Shown one piece after another: positions 18,858 through 28,483 of a stretch of 49,982 nucleotides of DNA (its first letter is position 1; each line of letters begins with the position of its first letter). The notes below the pieces were generated by a model that worked only from the letters and a program-made list of their open reading frames with translations, was not told the origin of the DNA and searched no databases. The position numbers and the translations under genes were made by a program. This stretch comes from Aphanothece hegewaldii CCALA 016 (GTDB taxonomy: Bacteria; Cyanobacteriota; Cyanobacteriia; Cyanobacteriales; Microcystaceae): the NCBI RefSeq assembly GCF_003007785.1, contig NZ_PXOH01000031.1, positions 1-49,982 on the forward strand, in the 5' to 3' direction.

Positions 18858-18884
18858 AAATAAATATCCTTATAAAAATGTGAT

Positions 18885-21713
18885 TTATTGGGGAATTAGA
18901 CAATAAACGCCTAAAACATCCATTGGAAGTTGAGGAATAACTGTTACTTTTCCTTCTTTCGTCATTGCTCTGACGCGCTGATGAGATTCAGAAAGAGCCT
19001 CAGCCCTTTTATTGGCTATTTTTTCTAAATGTGGCTGTAATTGCTCCATCCGTCCTAAAATCATCTCAATCCGCGATCGTTTGTTCTCCTGTGATAAATC
19101 CCCTGTGGGTTGAACTGTCGCCAATAGTGATAAGGTTTGGTCATCAGATAGCCATTGAGGGTGATTGGGTAATCCTGTAAAGCTTTGAATCAGACATTCT
19201 TCAGCTAGTATTCCTTGTTTTCGGTTTTCTAGCAGGTGCCGTAATCTCAAAAGTAAAATAAATGTCGGTTTAGCCACTGCATCCGTTACCGTTACCCCAC
19301 ACCGTGCCGCCGTTGGAGTATCAATATTTTCTAAAGCTTCTTCAAACAGATGACGGGCTAAACCTTCGACAAGTGAGTGATTGCGTCCAACATACTCTAT
19401 TCCTTCGGGAGTCGGTGTCGTAAAGCTGATTAAACGAGGTTTATCACCTAGCTGATACTGAACACACCGAGGAATCTGAGATAAATCCCATCCTTGTTTT
19501 TTCCTAACTAAAGAGGTTCCCAAGCGATCGCAAGCCGTTAAAACAAACCGTTCTACATCGGCTTCATTTCCTAAAATTAGATCGGTAAGAAGTAATTCTC
19601 GTTCTACTTCATCAGGCTTAATAGAACGTTGGGCGAAACGAGTACGGTTTTGTTTCTCGCGTTCTACTACTCGATCCCAACTATTATGGACTTGAGCTAG
19701 AGTATCATCTTGAGTAAGGTCAAAAAGACTTAACTGGCGGACATCGGTAGCGCGTTCAAATAGAGATTTGAAAACCGCCTCTTGTACGGTGTTACTATCC
19801 ATCGGTACTGGAACAGTAATACCGAGGGTACGATGAATGGTGACGGCTTTACGGATGAGAACTTCTAAGACGGCTCCATCAACTGGGTTATCTTGCCCAT
19901 AGAGTAAAATACATTTGACTTTTTCGACCGTTTGACCATAGCGATCAATCCTGCCCTCTCTCTGTTCTAAGCGATTAGGGTTAAAGGGTAAATCATAATG
20001 AATGCAAGCTGTAAAATGTTCTTGTAGGTTGATTCCCTCACTGAGACAGTCAGTCGCAATCATCACTCGTTGCGGATACTGCTGTAACTCTTGTAATCTG
20101 ATTTCTCTTTCGTCTTCTGAAAGTTCTCCCGTAATCGAAATAACCCTAACTGAAGTATTTTTCTTTCCTTCTAAGTCATTGCGTAAAGTCTCAGCTACAT
20201 AGTTGGCTGTGGCGATATAACGACACCAAATAATCGGATGTAGCCCCTCTTTGAGTAAATCTTTGATAAGAGCGATCGCTTTTTGTAATTTAGTGTCTTC
20301 CTTCCCGCGCAACTGTTCGGCGATTTTGACAAATTCTCGCAATTTTCGCTTATCTATATCCCGATATGTTTTCTGTCCCCGTTCAACAACCGTAAATGGT
20401 GAATTATCCGTAATTTGTTCTCCTTCCGTCGTATCCAAGACGTAATTAGCCGCTAAATCTTCGTCCCATTCCTCTAAATCACCTGTATCCTTGCTGACTT
20501 GACGGGAAAGAGTGGCGATTGCGGCGGCTGGAGAAGACATTACACATCGAATGATAGCAAGGGCTGACCAGTAGCGTCCTCGTTTTTGTGCATAGCTAAG
20601 ACTTTCATCAACACTTTTAACAAGTCCTCTGGCAAAGTCATACACCTGCTCGAACAGTTCTCGATAAGTTTCCGAAAGTGGGTAGGGGCTTTCTATGGCT
20701 TCTCGCTTAGGAAAGGGGGTACTATTTCCAAGCCAGTCTTTTACATCAATTCGACGACGCTGCACAAAATGACGAGCGAGTTCAATCCGTTGCGCCTCCG
20801 TTAGATGATTTAAGTCAAGTTGAGCAAATTCGGGCTTCAATAAACCCAGAATAGAACGAAAAGAAGCTTCGATGCCACTATGCGGGGTTGCCGTCAATAA
20901 AACAAGATGTTGTCCGTTTTTTTGGGAAATTTGTTTAACTAGCTGATATCGTTGTTGTTGCTTAGGAGTAGATTCAGAACAAGTATGCACCTCATCAACA
21001 ATCACAAAATCAGGACAGTGGGTGAGAAAACTAGCTCGACGGCGTTCTGATTTAGCATAGTCCAAGCTAACGATAATATGAGGATAATAGCTGAAAATGT
21101 GACTATCGACTGAGGGTAAACCTCTCTCCAGTTTTGCCGCCGTTCCCGAACGGATCACTACTGCATCGATATGGAATTTTTGCTTAAGTTCTCTCTGCCA
21201 TTGATCGCAGAGTTGCGGAGGACATAAGACACAAATCCGCTTAATTTCACCTCGATCTAACATTTCACGGGCAATTAAACCAGCTTCGATACTTTTTCCA
21301 ATCCCTACATCATCAGATATTAGTAATCTTACGATTTCAAGTCTTAACGCCATTAGTAGCGGGACTAGCTGATAAGGTCGTGGTCGAACGGATAGACGAC
21401 CCAGACAACGGAACGGCCCTGCACCACTTCTGAGGCTTAAGCGAGCCGCATCTAGCAACAGTTGGGCAGCCTTCAAATCTTGTAGAGTATTAGCAGAAGG
21501 TAAAGGAAAATCGGCTGGCTCTAATTCTCGTTCGAGGGGCAGATAAATTCCGCAGCTTTCTTCTTCAAGTCCACTCAAGGGACGTAAACGAATAATCTCG
21601 GAGCTTGGAGAAGGCAGTACGACCCATTGCCGTTGACGGCAGCGCACGATCGTACCAGGCGAAGTACTAAGTTGTTGACTATTATCGTCTTTTAGTGGAA
21701 GTTGAGCGACCAT
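18885..21713 (-). CDS. SNF2-family helicase/translocase (COG0553, DrmD-like)
   Basis: A 942-residue SF2 ATPase. The Walker A-like motif is DDVGIGKS at about residue 132, Walker B is the DEVH box VIVDEVH at about 237, motif III is LLTATPHSG, and motif VI is LEQREGRIDRYGQ at about 577. The SNF2-type phrase LPFNPNRLEQREGRIDR places it with RapA/HepA-like proteins. The N-terminal WVVLPSPSSEIIRLRPL module resembles that of DISARM DrmD. It is the first gene of the leftward set, followed by methylase and HEPN genes. No Shine-Dalgarno site precedes ATG 21713. The 240 bases upstream, shared with the end of the CHAT gene, are AT-rich and probably hold the operon promoter. Confidence 0.9.
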   Translation of the reverse strand: MVAQLPLKDDNSQQLSTSPGTIVRCRQRQWVVLPSPSSEIIRLRPLSGLEEESCGIYLPLERELEPADFPLPSANTLQDLKAAQLLLDAARLSLRSGAGPFRCLGRLSVRPRPYQLVPLLMALRLEIVRLLISDDVGIGKSIEAGLIAREMLDRGEIKRICVLCPPQLCDQWQRELKQKFHIDAVVIRSGTAAKLERGLPSVDSHIFSYYPHIIVSLDYAKSERRRASFLTHCPDFVIVDEVHTCSESTPKQQQRYQLVKQISQKNGQHLVLLTATPHSGIEASFRSILGLLKPEFAQLDLNHLTEAQRIELARHFVQRRRIDVKDWLGNSTPFPKREAIESPYPLSETYRELFEQVYDFARGLVKSVDESLSYAQKRGRYWSALAIIRCVMSSPAAAIATLSRQVSKDTGDLEEWDEDLAANYVLDTTEGEQITDNSPFTVVERGQKTYRDIDKRKLREFVKIAEQLRGKEDTKLQKAIALIKDLLKEGLHPIIWCRYIATANYVAETLRNDLEGKKNTSVRVISITGELSEDEREIRLQELQQYPQRVMIATDCLSEGINLQEHFTACIHYDLPFNPNRLEQREGRIDRYGQTVEKVKCILLYGQDNPVDGAVLEVLIRKAVTIHRTLGITVPVPMDSNTVQEAVFKSLFERATDVRQLSLFDLTQDDTLAQVHNSWDRVVEREKQNRTRFAQRSIKPDEVERELLLTDLILGNEADVERFVLTACDRLGTSLVRKKQGWDLSQIPRCVQYQLGDKPRLISFTTPTPEGIEYVGRNHSLVEGLARHLFEEALENIDTPTAARCGVTVTDAVAKPTFILLLRLRHLLENRKQGILAEECLIQSFTGLPNHPQWLSDDQTLSLLATVQPTGDLSQENKRSRIEMILGRMEQLQPHLEKIANKRAEALSESHQRVRAMTKEGKVTVIPQLPMDVLGVYCLIPQ

Positions 21714-21954
21714 CTAGGAGGAAATCTCGTCTTTTTTCATGTTTACTCTCAAACACTAGAATTCCCTTGAAATCAGTAATATTTCTGATTTTAAAGATTA
21801 AAAAATATTTCAAGTTTATAATTAATTAATCAGTAAATATCCTTAAATTAGATTTCTTAATTCAAATCAAGCTTCAACTTCCGTATTTTCAATAATTGAC
21901 TTTTAATTCATTAGTCATTATGGAGGAATAATAAAGAACTTTTTGAACACTTCA

Positions 21955-24381
21955 TCATAACCAATTGCCAACCAGAACAAAACTAGCCCAAATTGAAGGG
22001 TGACTTCCAGGTGTAGCAATCTGGGACAACTGTGCTTTTCTTAAGGCTTCTGTTTTACTCATTCCCTGTTCTAGATACCGATAGAAATCTGTGATTAACT
22101 CAACTGTTGCTTGGTCATTGACAAACCAGAGAGTCCCTAATGTGCTTTTTACACCTGAACGAACAGCAACACCTGCTAATCCTAACGTAGCTCGGTCATT
22201 TCCCGCCGCCGTCTGACAAGCACTTAGTGTTAAAAGTTCGATCGGTTTTTGACTGCTATCAAGTAAGTTTTCTAATTCGGCTAAAGAAATTTGTCGATCG
22301 AACGCTTGAAGAAAGGCACTCTCAGCATTGCCACCAAATCTACCATGAGTGGCTAAGTGAACGACAGAATAATTCTTTTTGCGAATCTGTTTTTGTAAAT
22401 TATTAAAAGTAAAGTCATTATTAAGATATCGACTACCACCTAAAATTGTTTGAACTTCATGGGTTTCTTGAGCAACATTTGGTAGTGAATCAAAAGGGGG
22501 AACGGCCACAGTCAAACCAAAAGTTAAGGAACGCCATTGCCCAGAGGATTGAGTTTGAGTAATAAAATTTAATCCTAGAGATACTGATAAAGGATACTTT
22601 TCAAGTAAGAACTTTTGACCATCATAGAGTGCGCCTATCGGCACATTTCTAAAAAGTCCGTCATTAACAAAGACAAGATTGTTAGGTTGAACAAGCTCTA
22701 ATTCATTTTCTATTGGTTGGATGAGAAGCTTATACAATTCCTTAGATAAATCTATATATCGATAGCTAGAAATATCCTCTAATTCATTTCGCCATTTCAG
22801 AATCTTTTTTTGAAGCTGTGACTGAGAAATATTAATCGGATAACTTTTATTTGTGCCGTTAGACAATTGAAGAATTAAATAGCTTTGATTTTTTAGAATA
22901 ATTGAATGAATAACTACCGTGTTCGTTTTAGCTAAGATAACTTGAGGTTGCTTGATGGCATCGATAATTTCTACACAATCATCCCCAAAAAAGTTCTGCA
23001 ATTCTGATAGCTGTAATCCCTCAAAAATTTGGATTGCTAATTCAATCTCGCTTGATGTTCCTCCATCCAATAAAATTTCCAATAACTGCCGATAGACAGG
23101 TTCTACCTCATCTCGAAAATCTAGCTGTAAATTCTGATTAGCAACCGCAATATCTCCACGAATACTCTGTAGACTAGCGATCGCTTGCCGATAAGCGACC
23201 TTTGCCTCTTCCCGTCTTCCAGTTGCCCTGTAGATACGTCCTGCTTGCCACTGCCAACGGTACTGGCTATCGGGTGCAGAAATTTGTCCCGCCGCTAATT
23301 GAGCTTGGTGAGTAAACTTTAGAGCAAGGTCGTATTGTTTTTTCTGTTCGTAAACTCGACCTAAAGCACCTAGAGCAAAAGATGCTGTTCTTAAATCACC
23401 TAGTTGATGAGCAATTCCTATTCCCTTTTCAAGAATTTTAATTGCTTCACTTTCCTTCATTAATCCTGCTAAATTTATTAACTCGTAGACTTTGCGCCGA
23501 GAATTAGGTAACTGCTCAAGAATTGAGCTTACAGAAGCACGATAATCGAGATTAGGATTTAACTTCATTAACTGTAACCTGGCTCTAACCGCAGACAAAC
23601 TGTTCTGGTTACGGCTTGTTTCCTCTGCCTGCGTTGCTGTGGCCAAAGCCATTTGCCGATCTTGTTGCGCTAAACTCGTAAAATGCTCTGCTTGCGTTTC
23701 ATCTTCTTCTAATTGTGCTGCTTGTGCCTCAGCTAAATATTTTAATTGACGCTGAGAAAATGTATTGCTGAGATTGTTTAAGGTGATAGTCATTAAATCA
23801 GGATGGTTTAATTGCTCAAACAATTTAAGACTTGTTTCATATACTTTGATTGCTTTGTCATAGTCTCCTGAAAGAGTGTGACTGGTTCCTAAAATATCCC
23901 AAGCAATTGCTTGTGTTTTCAGTTCTTGATTATTCTCTGCTAATTTTATGGCTTCTTCAAGCAAGGGGATTGCTTGTCTAAATTGACCTAAAGCATTGTG
24001 GGTCTGTCCTAAATCAACGAGAACAGCAATTAATTGCGGTTGGAGAGATTGACAGTTCTGATTACGATAAATTTCAAGTGCGGCTTTCCAGTTTTTGATT
24101 GCTTTATTCAATTGGCCACTTTCACGATAAGAAGCTGCTAAATAGCACTGGATTGTTGCTTGCTCGATTCCTTCAGATGTAGCCAATAAGTTCTCAAGTA
24201 AGCTGATTGCCTGTAGGAACTGTCCTTGCTGGTAGTATTGTTGAGCTTGTTGCACAGATTGAGTAACATCTGCTGTTTCCCCTCGCATGGGCTGGATGAA
24301 CCAATAGTGAATCCAAAAAATTAAGAGTAAGCTACTCCAAAATAGGAAAGAAATGTGCCATTTTTTAGATTGCCTAATCAT
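21955..24381 (-). CDS. TPR repeat protein with C-terminal CHAT (caspase-like) protease domain
   Basis: The N-terminus has one hydrophobic segment (FLFWSSLLLIFWIHYWFI), so the protein is probably anchored with its bulk outside the cytoplasm. Residues about 40-440 hold several tetratricopeptide repeats (AISLLENLLATSE, AIKNWKAALEIYR, AIPLLEEAIKLAE, AIKVYETSLKLFE). The CHAT domain fills the last 300 residues, with catalytic His in HLATHG at about 676 and Cys in LTLSACQTA at about 721; both are intact, so peptidase activity is plausible. Length and order match the abundant cyanobacterial TPR-CHAT family, whose substrates are mostly unknown. It is divergent from the DUF928 gene by 71 bases, and that grouping recurs in cyanobacteria. 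Confidence 0.93.
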   Translation of the reverse strand: MIRQSKKWHISFLFWSSLLLIFWIHYWFIQPMRGETADVTQSVQQAQQYYQQGQFLQAISLLENLLATSEGIEQATIQCYLAASYRESGQLNKAIKNWKAALEIYRNQNCQSLQPQLIAVLVDLGQTHNALGQFRQAIPLLEEAIKLAENNQELKTQAIAWDILGTSHTLSGDYDKAIKVYETSLKLFEQLNHPDLMTITLNNLSNTFSQRQLKYLAEAQAAQLEEDETQAEHFTSLAQQDRQMALATATQAEETSRNQNSLSAVRARLQLMKLNPNLDYRASVSSILEQLPNSRRKVYELINLAGLMKESEAIKILEKGIGIAHQLGDLRTASFALGALGRVYEQKKQYDLALKFTHQAQLAAGQISAPDSQYRWQWQAGRIYRATGRREEAKVAYRQAIASLQSIRGDIAVANQNLQLDFRDEVEPVYRQLLEILLDGGTSSEIELAIQIFEGLQLSELQNFFGDDCVEIIDAIKQPQVILAKTNTVVIHSIILKNQSYLILQLSNGTNKSYPINISQSQLQKKILKWRNELEDISSYRYIDLSKELYKLLIQPIENELELVQPNNLVFVNDGLFRNVPIGALYDGQKFLLEKYPLSVSLGLNFITQTQSSGQWRSLTFGLTVAVPPFDSLPNVAQETHEVQTILGGSRYLNNDFTFNNLQKQIRKKNYSVVHLATHGRFGGNAESAFLQAFDRQISLAELENLLDSSQKPIELLTLSACQTAAGNDRATLGLAGVAVRSGVKSTLGTLWFVNDQATVELITDFYRYLEQGMSKTEALRKAQLSQIATPGSHPSIWASFVLVGNWL

Positions 24382-24452
24382 TCTTTTTGCTGATTCTAAA
24401 AGGTTAATTAATCAGTTTAGATCAATTTAAACTGCTCTGATAATAACGCTCG

Positions 24453-25175
24453 ATGTATCAAAAACTATTTATTATTCTTACTAATATTTTTTCGTTAGGA
24501 CTAATTCAACTATTAAGCTTCCTTCTTTGGTCAGAAATGACAATGGCTCAAGGGAAATCAGGTTACGTTCCTCCTCCACCTGCCAAAGAACGTCGCCAAA
24601 GTGTAACTTCAGGTGGTTCAAGAGGATGTCCGAACCAAAGGGATGTATCTCTCACATTACTTGTCCCAAGTTATCATATTCCAACTACGATTTCCCCACA
24701 TCCTACTTTACTTTTATATATTGACAATATTCCCTCACAGCCCCTACTTTTTACTCTCGTTGAACCTGGTGTGAGTGAGCCGCTGCTAAAGAATAAGTTG
24801 ACGGTTAAACGACCTGGTATCATTCAAATCAATTTACCTTCAGACAGCCCTACACTAGAAGTTAACAAAGAATACTATTGGACTGTTTCCATTCTCTGTA
24901 ATGAGAAACGACCCTCAGAAAATGCTTATGCCCGTGCAGTTATTAAACGAATCCCCTTGACGGCTGAATTACGCCAAAAACTAAATGCTACGACTAATAC
25001 TCTAACTCAAGCGCAAATTTATGCCCAATCAGGTATTTGGTATGATGCAATCACGACCAGCTATCAAGCCTATATTGAAGCTCCTAACTCAAATGCCCCT
25101 GCTTATTTTTGGCAGTTATTACAGCAAATTGGCTTAAAGAGCCGTCTGATAGAAAAGTTTGCAAATCACCGATAG
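24453..25175 (+). CDS. DUF928 domain-containing exported protein
   Basis: A signal peptide (LIQLLSFLLWSEMTMAQG) leads to a proline-rich linker (YVPPPPAKERR). Then comes the DUF928 core, with the usual GGSRGCP start, a beta-sandwich-like stretch and YYWTVSILCNEKR near its end. The C-terminus is helical, with ALT/AQIYAQSGIWYDAITT-like character. The biochemical role of DUF928 is not known. In cyanobacteria it neighbours CHAT proteases, CHASE2 proteins and two-partner secretion genes. The stop codon is three bases before the CHASE2 kinase ATG, so the two are co-translated. Confidence 0.88.
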   Translation: MYQKLFIILTNIFSLGLIQLLSFLLWSEMTMAQGKSGYVPPPPAKERRQSVTSGGSRGCPNQRDVSLTLLVPSYHIPTTISPHPTLLLYIDNIPSQPLLFTLVEPGVSEPLLKNKLTVKRPGIIQINLPSDSPTLEVNKEYYWTVSILCNEKRPSENAYARAVIKRIPLTAELRQKLNATTNTLTQAQIYAQSGIWYDAITTSYQAYIEAPNSNAPAYFWQLLQQIGLKSRLIEKFANHR

Positions 25176-25178
25176 CTT

Positions 25179-27311
25179 ATGTTTGAGCAATTTAAGAAAT
25201 TTGTTTGGGAATGGCGAGGAGCAATAATCACAGTTTCTAATGTAACTGTATTGATTACTCTAGTACGCTTGCTCGGTTGGTTTCAGCCTTTAGCATGGTC
25301 AAGTTTAGATCTACTCTTTAAAATTCGCCCTCAAGAACCGCCCGATAACAGAATTATCATTGTTGGTTTAGAAGAAACAGATATACAAAAATACAAACAG
25401 TGGCCGATTAGCGATCGTCTTTTAGCTAAACTGATTACTAAAATCAAAACTCAACAACCAAGAGTTATTGGTTTAGATCTACACCGAGATATTCCAGTTC
25501 CTCCCAGTTATGAAGAACTAACTAAAGTCTTTAAAACAACGCCTAATTTAATTGGTATTCAAAAAGTTAGTGGTGACCAATTTTATCCAACTATTGCACC
25601 TCCCCCCATTTTAGAAGAATTAGGCCAAGTAAGTGCTAGTGATTTAGTGATTGATCGAGATGGGGTTCTCCGTCGTGCGATTCTTTTTCCGCGAACCCCA
25701 GAACAACCAGCTTTACCGAGCTTCGGACTAGCGGTAGCTTTTGAATATTTGGAAAAAGAGAGAATTCATCCAACTCCGTCTGCTGATGGTGGTTGGTTAA
25801 AATTAGGTAATACTGTTTTTTATCCGTTACAAAAAAACGAAGGTAGCTATCTTAATGTAGGAACGGCTGAATATCAGATTATTCTCAACTATCGAGGAGC
25901 AAAACAAGCTTTCCAAAAAGTTAGTTTTACTCAGGTTTTAGAAAATGAAATCGCTTCCGATTTATTTAAAGATAAAATTGTCTTAATTGGTTCAAGAGCG
26001 ATTAGCTTAAAAGACTACTTTTATACTCCTTACAGTAAAGGCGAAAATTCATCCCCTCTACTAACGTATGGTGTAGAAATTCATGCTAATGTAACGAGCC
26101 AGATTATTAGTACCGTACTTGAGCATAGATCACTGATTAGAACTTGGCCTGAGCCTGTAGAATACCTCTGGATTTTTGGATGGATTTTACTTCCATCAGT
26201 TTGGGCATGGCAATGGCGTACTACTCAAAATGCAATTAAGCTTTTCTCGATTATTAGTTTAGGAACAATAACTTTCTCAGTTATTTTACTGGTAAGTGTT
26301 TATCTGGCTTTTCTAAATGCTTGGTGGATTCCTGTTATCTCTCCGCTTTTTGGTCTGGGGTTATCAAGTATTATTATCTCTTTTGCTATTTATATCAGTC
26401 GCCTTCAGGAAGCTAATTTTAGTTTAGAAAAAAAAGTCAAAGAACGAACTCAAGAATTAGAAGAAAATCATCAACAACTTAAGTCAACTTTGCATCAGCT
26501 AGAAACTACTCAACAACAAATTATAGCTCAAGAAAAATTAGCTTATTTAGGAGTTATCAGTGCAGGAATTACTCATGAAATCAGAAATCCTGTTAATCTT
26601 ATTAAAAACTTTGCTGACCTATCATTAGAGTTAGAACAGGAGTTACAAGAATTATTGAAAAATGATTCAGAAAGTTTCAATGACGAAGAATCTCAAAATA
26701 TTCATGAATCTCTATCCTTAATCCTTGAGAATCTTGTAACTATTAAAAATCAAACTCAACGAATTGATCTTATTATTAAGGCTCTCCTTCCACAAGCTAA
26801 TACTCAAGACTTAACGCCAAGCTTAACTAATATTAATCAACTTCTTGATACGGCATATAAGTTAGTTCATCATAGTAAAAAATCACACAATAATACAGTT
26901 AAAATTAAATTAGTTACTAATTATGCTCCTTCTTTAGAAAATATAAAAGTAGTAGTTCCCGAACTGACTCAGGCATTAATTAATATTATTGATAATGCTT
27001 ATGATGCTGTTACACTAAAACAACAAACTCACTCAGATAACTATAAACCTACTATTTCACTAATCACTAAAGATTTGGGAGCATCTGTAGAGATTGGGAT
27101 CTACGATAACGGATTAGGAATACCGTTGGAACTACAAACACAAATTTTTCAACCCTTTGTTACTACTAAACTGCCAGGCTCAGGAACGGGATTAGGTCTA
27201 TCAATTACTCACGATATTATTGTTGGCAAGCATCGCGGTGAACTCAAGTTTGAAACTGAAGTAGGATGTTACACCAAGTTTATTGTTACTCTACCTAAAA
27301 ATAATTTTTGA
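25179..27311 (+). CDS. CHASE2-domain sensor histidine kinase
   Basis: A 710-residue membrane sensor. One N-terminal membrane segment is followed by a periplasmic CHASE2 domain (about residues 40-300; PPDNRIIIVGLEETDI and PRVIGLDLHRDI are typical). Three membrane helices come next (about 325-405), then a coiled coil (KKVKERTQELEENHQQLKS), HisKA with phosphoacceptor His in ITHEIRNPVN at about 466, and HATPase with N-box NIIDNAYDAV at about 602, DNGLGIP, and GSGTGLGLS. All kinase boxes are intact. It is coupled to DUF928. No response regulator gene is beside it; the nearest in the window is at 294-1130, beyond the defence island. The sensed signal is unknown. Confidence 0.94.
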   Translation: MFEQFKKFVWEWRGAIITVSNVTVLITLVRLLGWFQPLAWSSLDLLFKIRPQEPPDNRIIIVGLEETDIQKYKQWPISDRLLAKLITKIKTQQPRVIGLDLHRDIPVPPSYEELTKVFKTTPNLIGIQKVSGDQFYPTIAPPPILEELGQVSASDLVIDRDGVLRRAILFPRTPEQPALPSFGLAVAFEYLEKERIHPTPSADGGWLKLGNTVFYPLQKNEGSYLNVGTAEYQIILNYRGAKQAFQKVSFTQVLENEIASDLFKDKIVLIGSRAISLKDYFYTPYSKGENSSPLLTYGVEIHANVTSQIISTVLEHRSLIRTWPEPVEYLWIFGWILLPSVWAWQWRTTQNAIKLFSIISLGTITFSVILLVSVYLAFLNAWWIPVISPLFGLGLSSIIISFAIYISRLQEANFSLEKKVKERTQELEENHQQLKSTLHQLETTQQQIIAQEKLAYLGVISAGITHEIRNPVNLIKNFADLSLELEQELQELLKNDSESFNDEESQNIHESLSLILENLVTIKNQTQRIDLIIKALLPQANTQDLTPSLTNINQLLDTAYKLVHHSKKSHNNTVKIKLVTNYAPSLENIKVVVPELTQALINIIDNAYDAVTLKQQTHSDNYKPTISLITKDLGASVEIGIYDNGLGIPLELQTQIFQPFVTTKLPGSGTGLGLSITHDIIVGKHRGELKFETEVGCYTKFIVTLPKNNF

Positions 27312-27604
27312 AAACGATAAAACATAAATAAATTAATTATTTTAATAAAATTTACGTTAGAAGAATTTATCTGGATTTTGTTTATTTCTATTAATTCAAG
27401 AATTTATCACTAAATTAGTAGTTTTGTTTGAGAGTAATTGCTGGTTTATGATTTCTTATTGATGTCGTTATCAATCTTGGAAAAATTGAGGCTTAATTTT
27501 TGCACATCCAACAACACCATAGTCTGCATGAGGCGAAAAAACTCTTAGTCATTTCTCAGTTTTTAGTTTGCTGATACATATTAGTTTTCCACCGATTAAG
27601 AAAC

Positions 27605-28114
27605 ATGAAAAATCTATCTATCCTTCCGAAAAAGCAAATTGCTAATTTTCCTCTGGCTGAAAAATTTGCTTTAACACTGATTGGTTATGGCATTCTTAAC
27701 ACCCTCCAAGCTGATCTTGTTTACTTCTTTCTCCTTTTTATTACTGCCGTCTGCTCTATTTTTTGGGAAGACATTCTGATTCGTTCTGGGCAAGCTAAGG
27801 TATTGTCTTGGATGGTTTTGACTGGCTTTCTAACTGCTATGTTCGTTACTCAGTTCAGTGGTGTTGCTCATGCCTTGTGGCTCGACAACATTGAACAGTG
27901 GATGTCTGGAGCCTTTCCTCAGTCAACCGATTTAGCAACGCTTATTTTTAATGTGATGCGGGCGTTTTATGTCCTGTACTTGATTGCCAGTGGTATTGGT
28001 GTATTTATCGCTGCTCGGCGGCAGGAAGGACTTTGGGAAGCTGTTCAACTCCCCTTATTGAGTTTGCTCATTATTGGTGTGGTTGACGTAGTAGCTGGTT
28101 TTATCGTGACTTAA
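27605..28114 (+). CDS. VirB2/TraA-like pilin subunit precursor (putative)
   Basis: A 169-residue membrane protein. After about 85 residues containing two hydrophobic segments comes GVAHA, a good signal-peptidase site. The predicted mature part has a short amphipathic region and two helices (MRAFYVLYLIASGIGVFIAA and LLSLLIIGVVDVVAGFIV) with a basic loop (RRQEG) between them. That two-helix hairpin is the architecture of VirB2-type conjugative pilins, and the position immediately before VirB3- and VirB4-like genes agrees. The precursor is longer than usual. The 290 bases upstream are AT-rich and probably hold the transfer-operon promoter, but no clear element stands out. The assignment rests on architecture and order, not on a signature motif. 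Confidence 0.6.
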   Translation: MKNLSILPKKQIANFPLAEKFALTLIGYGILNTLQADLVYFFLLFITAVCSIFWEDILIRSGQAKVLSWMVLTGFLTAMFVTQFSGVAHALWLDNIEQWMSGAFPQSTDLATLIFNVMRAFYVLYLIASGIGVFIAARRQEGLWEAVQLPLLSLLIIGVVDVVAGFIVT

Positions 28115-28135
28115 TCAGAAGCGAGGACTGAAACG

Positions 28136-28468
28136 ATGACCAACGATCGCCGTATGAAGAAAGTCAATCGGATGATTGGGAAAGTTCCTTTAATCGGTAA
28201 TTTTACTCCCATACAGTGCGTTAATATCTGCATTGCTTTTATCGTTGCCTACATCGTTCATGCCAATTTTAATCAGTTTGCCATTACTATCGGCGTTTGG
28301 CTCTGGGTTTTCTTTACGCTAACTTTAGTGCTGGGTAGCCATCATTGGCAGTACCTCAACAAATTTCGCCGAGTGCCGCGCTGGGTTAATGGCAGACTCT
28401 ACTACTGCGGATGGTATTCATCAGAGCGCAATCGCAAACAGAAAAAGCGTCATCACAAAGCACGTTAA
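28136..28468 (+). CDS. VirB3-like inner-membrane protein (putative)
   Basis: 110 residues with a basic N-terminus (NDRRMKKVNRM), two adjacent hydrophobic helices (about 28-44 and 47-66), and a strongly basic tail ending KQKKRHHKAR. VirB3 proteins are small two-helix membrane partners of the VirB4 ATPase, and this gene directly precedes the VirB4-like gene by 15 bases. GAGG lies about 9 bases before the ATG. No sequence signature is decisive. Confidence 0.6.
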   Translation: MTNDRRMKKVNRMIGKVPLIGNFTPIQCVNICIAFIVAYIVHANFNQFAITIGVWLWVFFTLTLVLGSHHWQYLNKFRRVPRWVNGRLYYCGWYSSERNRKQKKRHHKAR

Positions 28469-28483
28469 TTTCTCCGAACAACC

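Noticed and set aside
21770..21791. AAATCAG/CTGATTT inverted repeat upstream of the SNF2 gene
   Set aside because: Short and AT-rich, no T-run on the relevant strand and no operator pattern repeated elsewhere.
27536..27564. AAAAACT/AGTTTTT inverted repeat upstream of the pilin-like gene
   Set aside because: Stem of seven mainly A-T pairs with a 15-base loop in AT-rich DNA, expected by chance.
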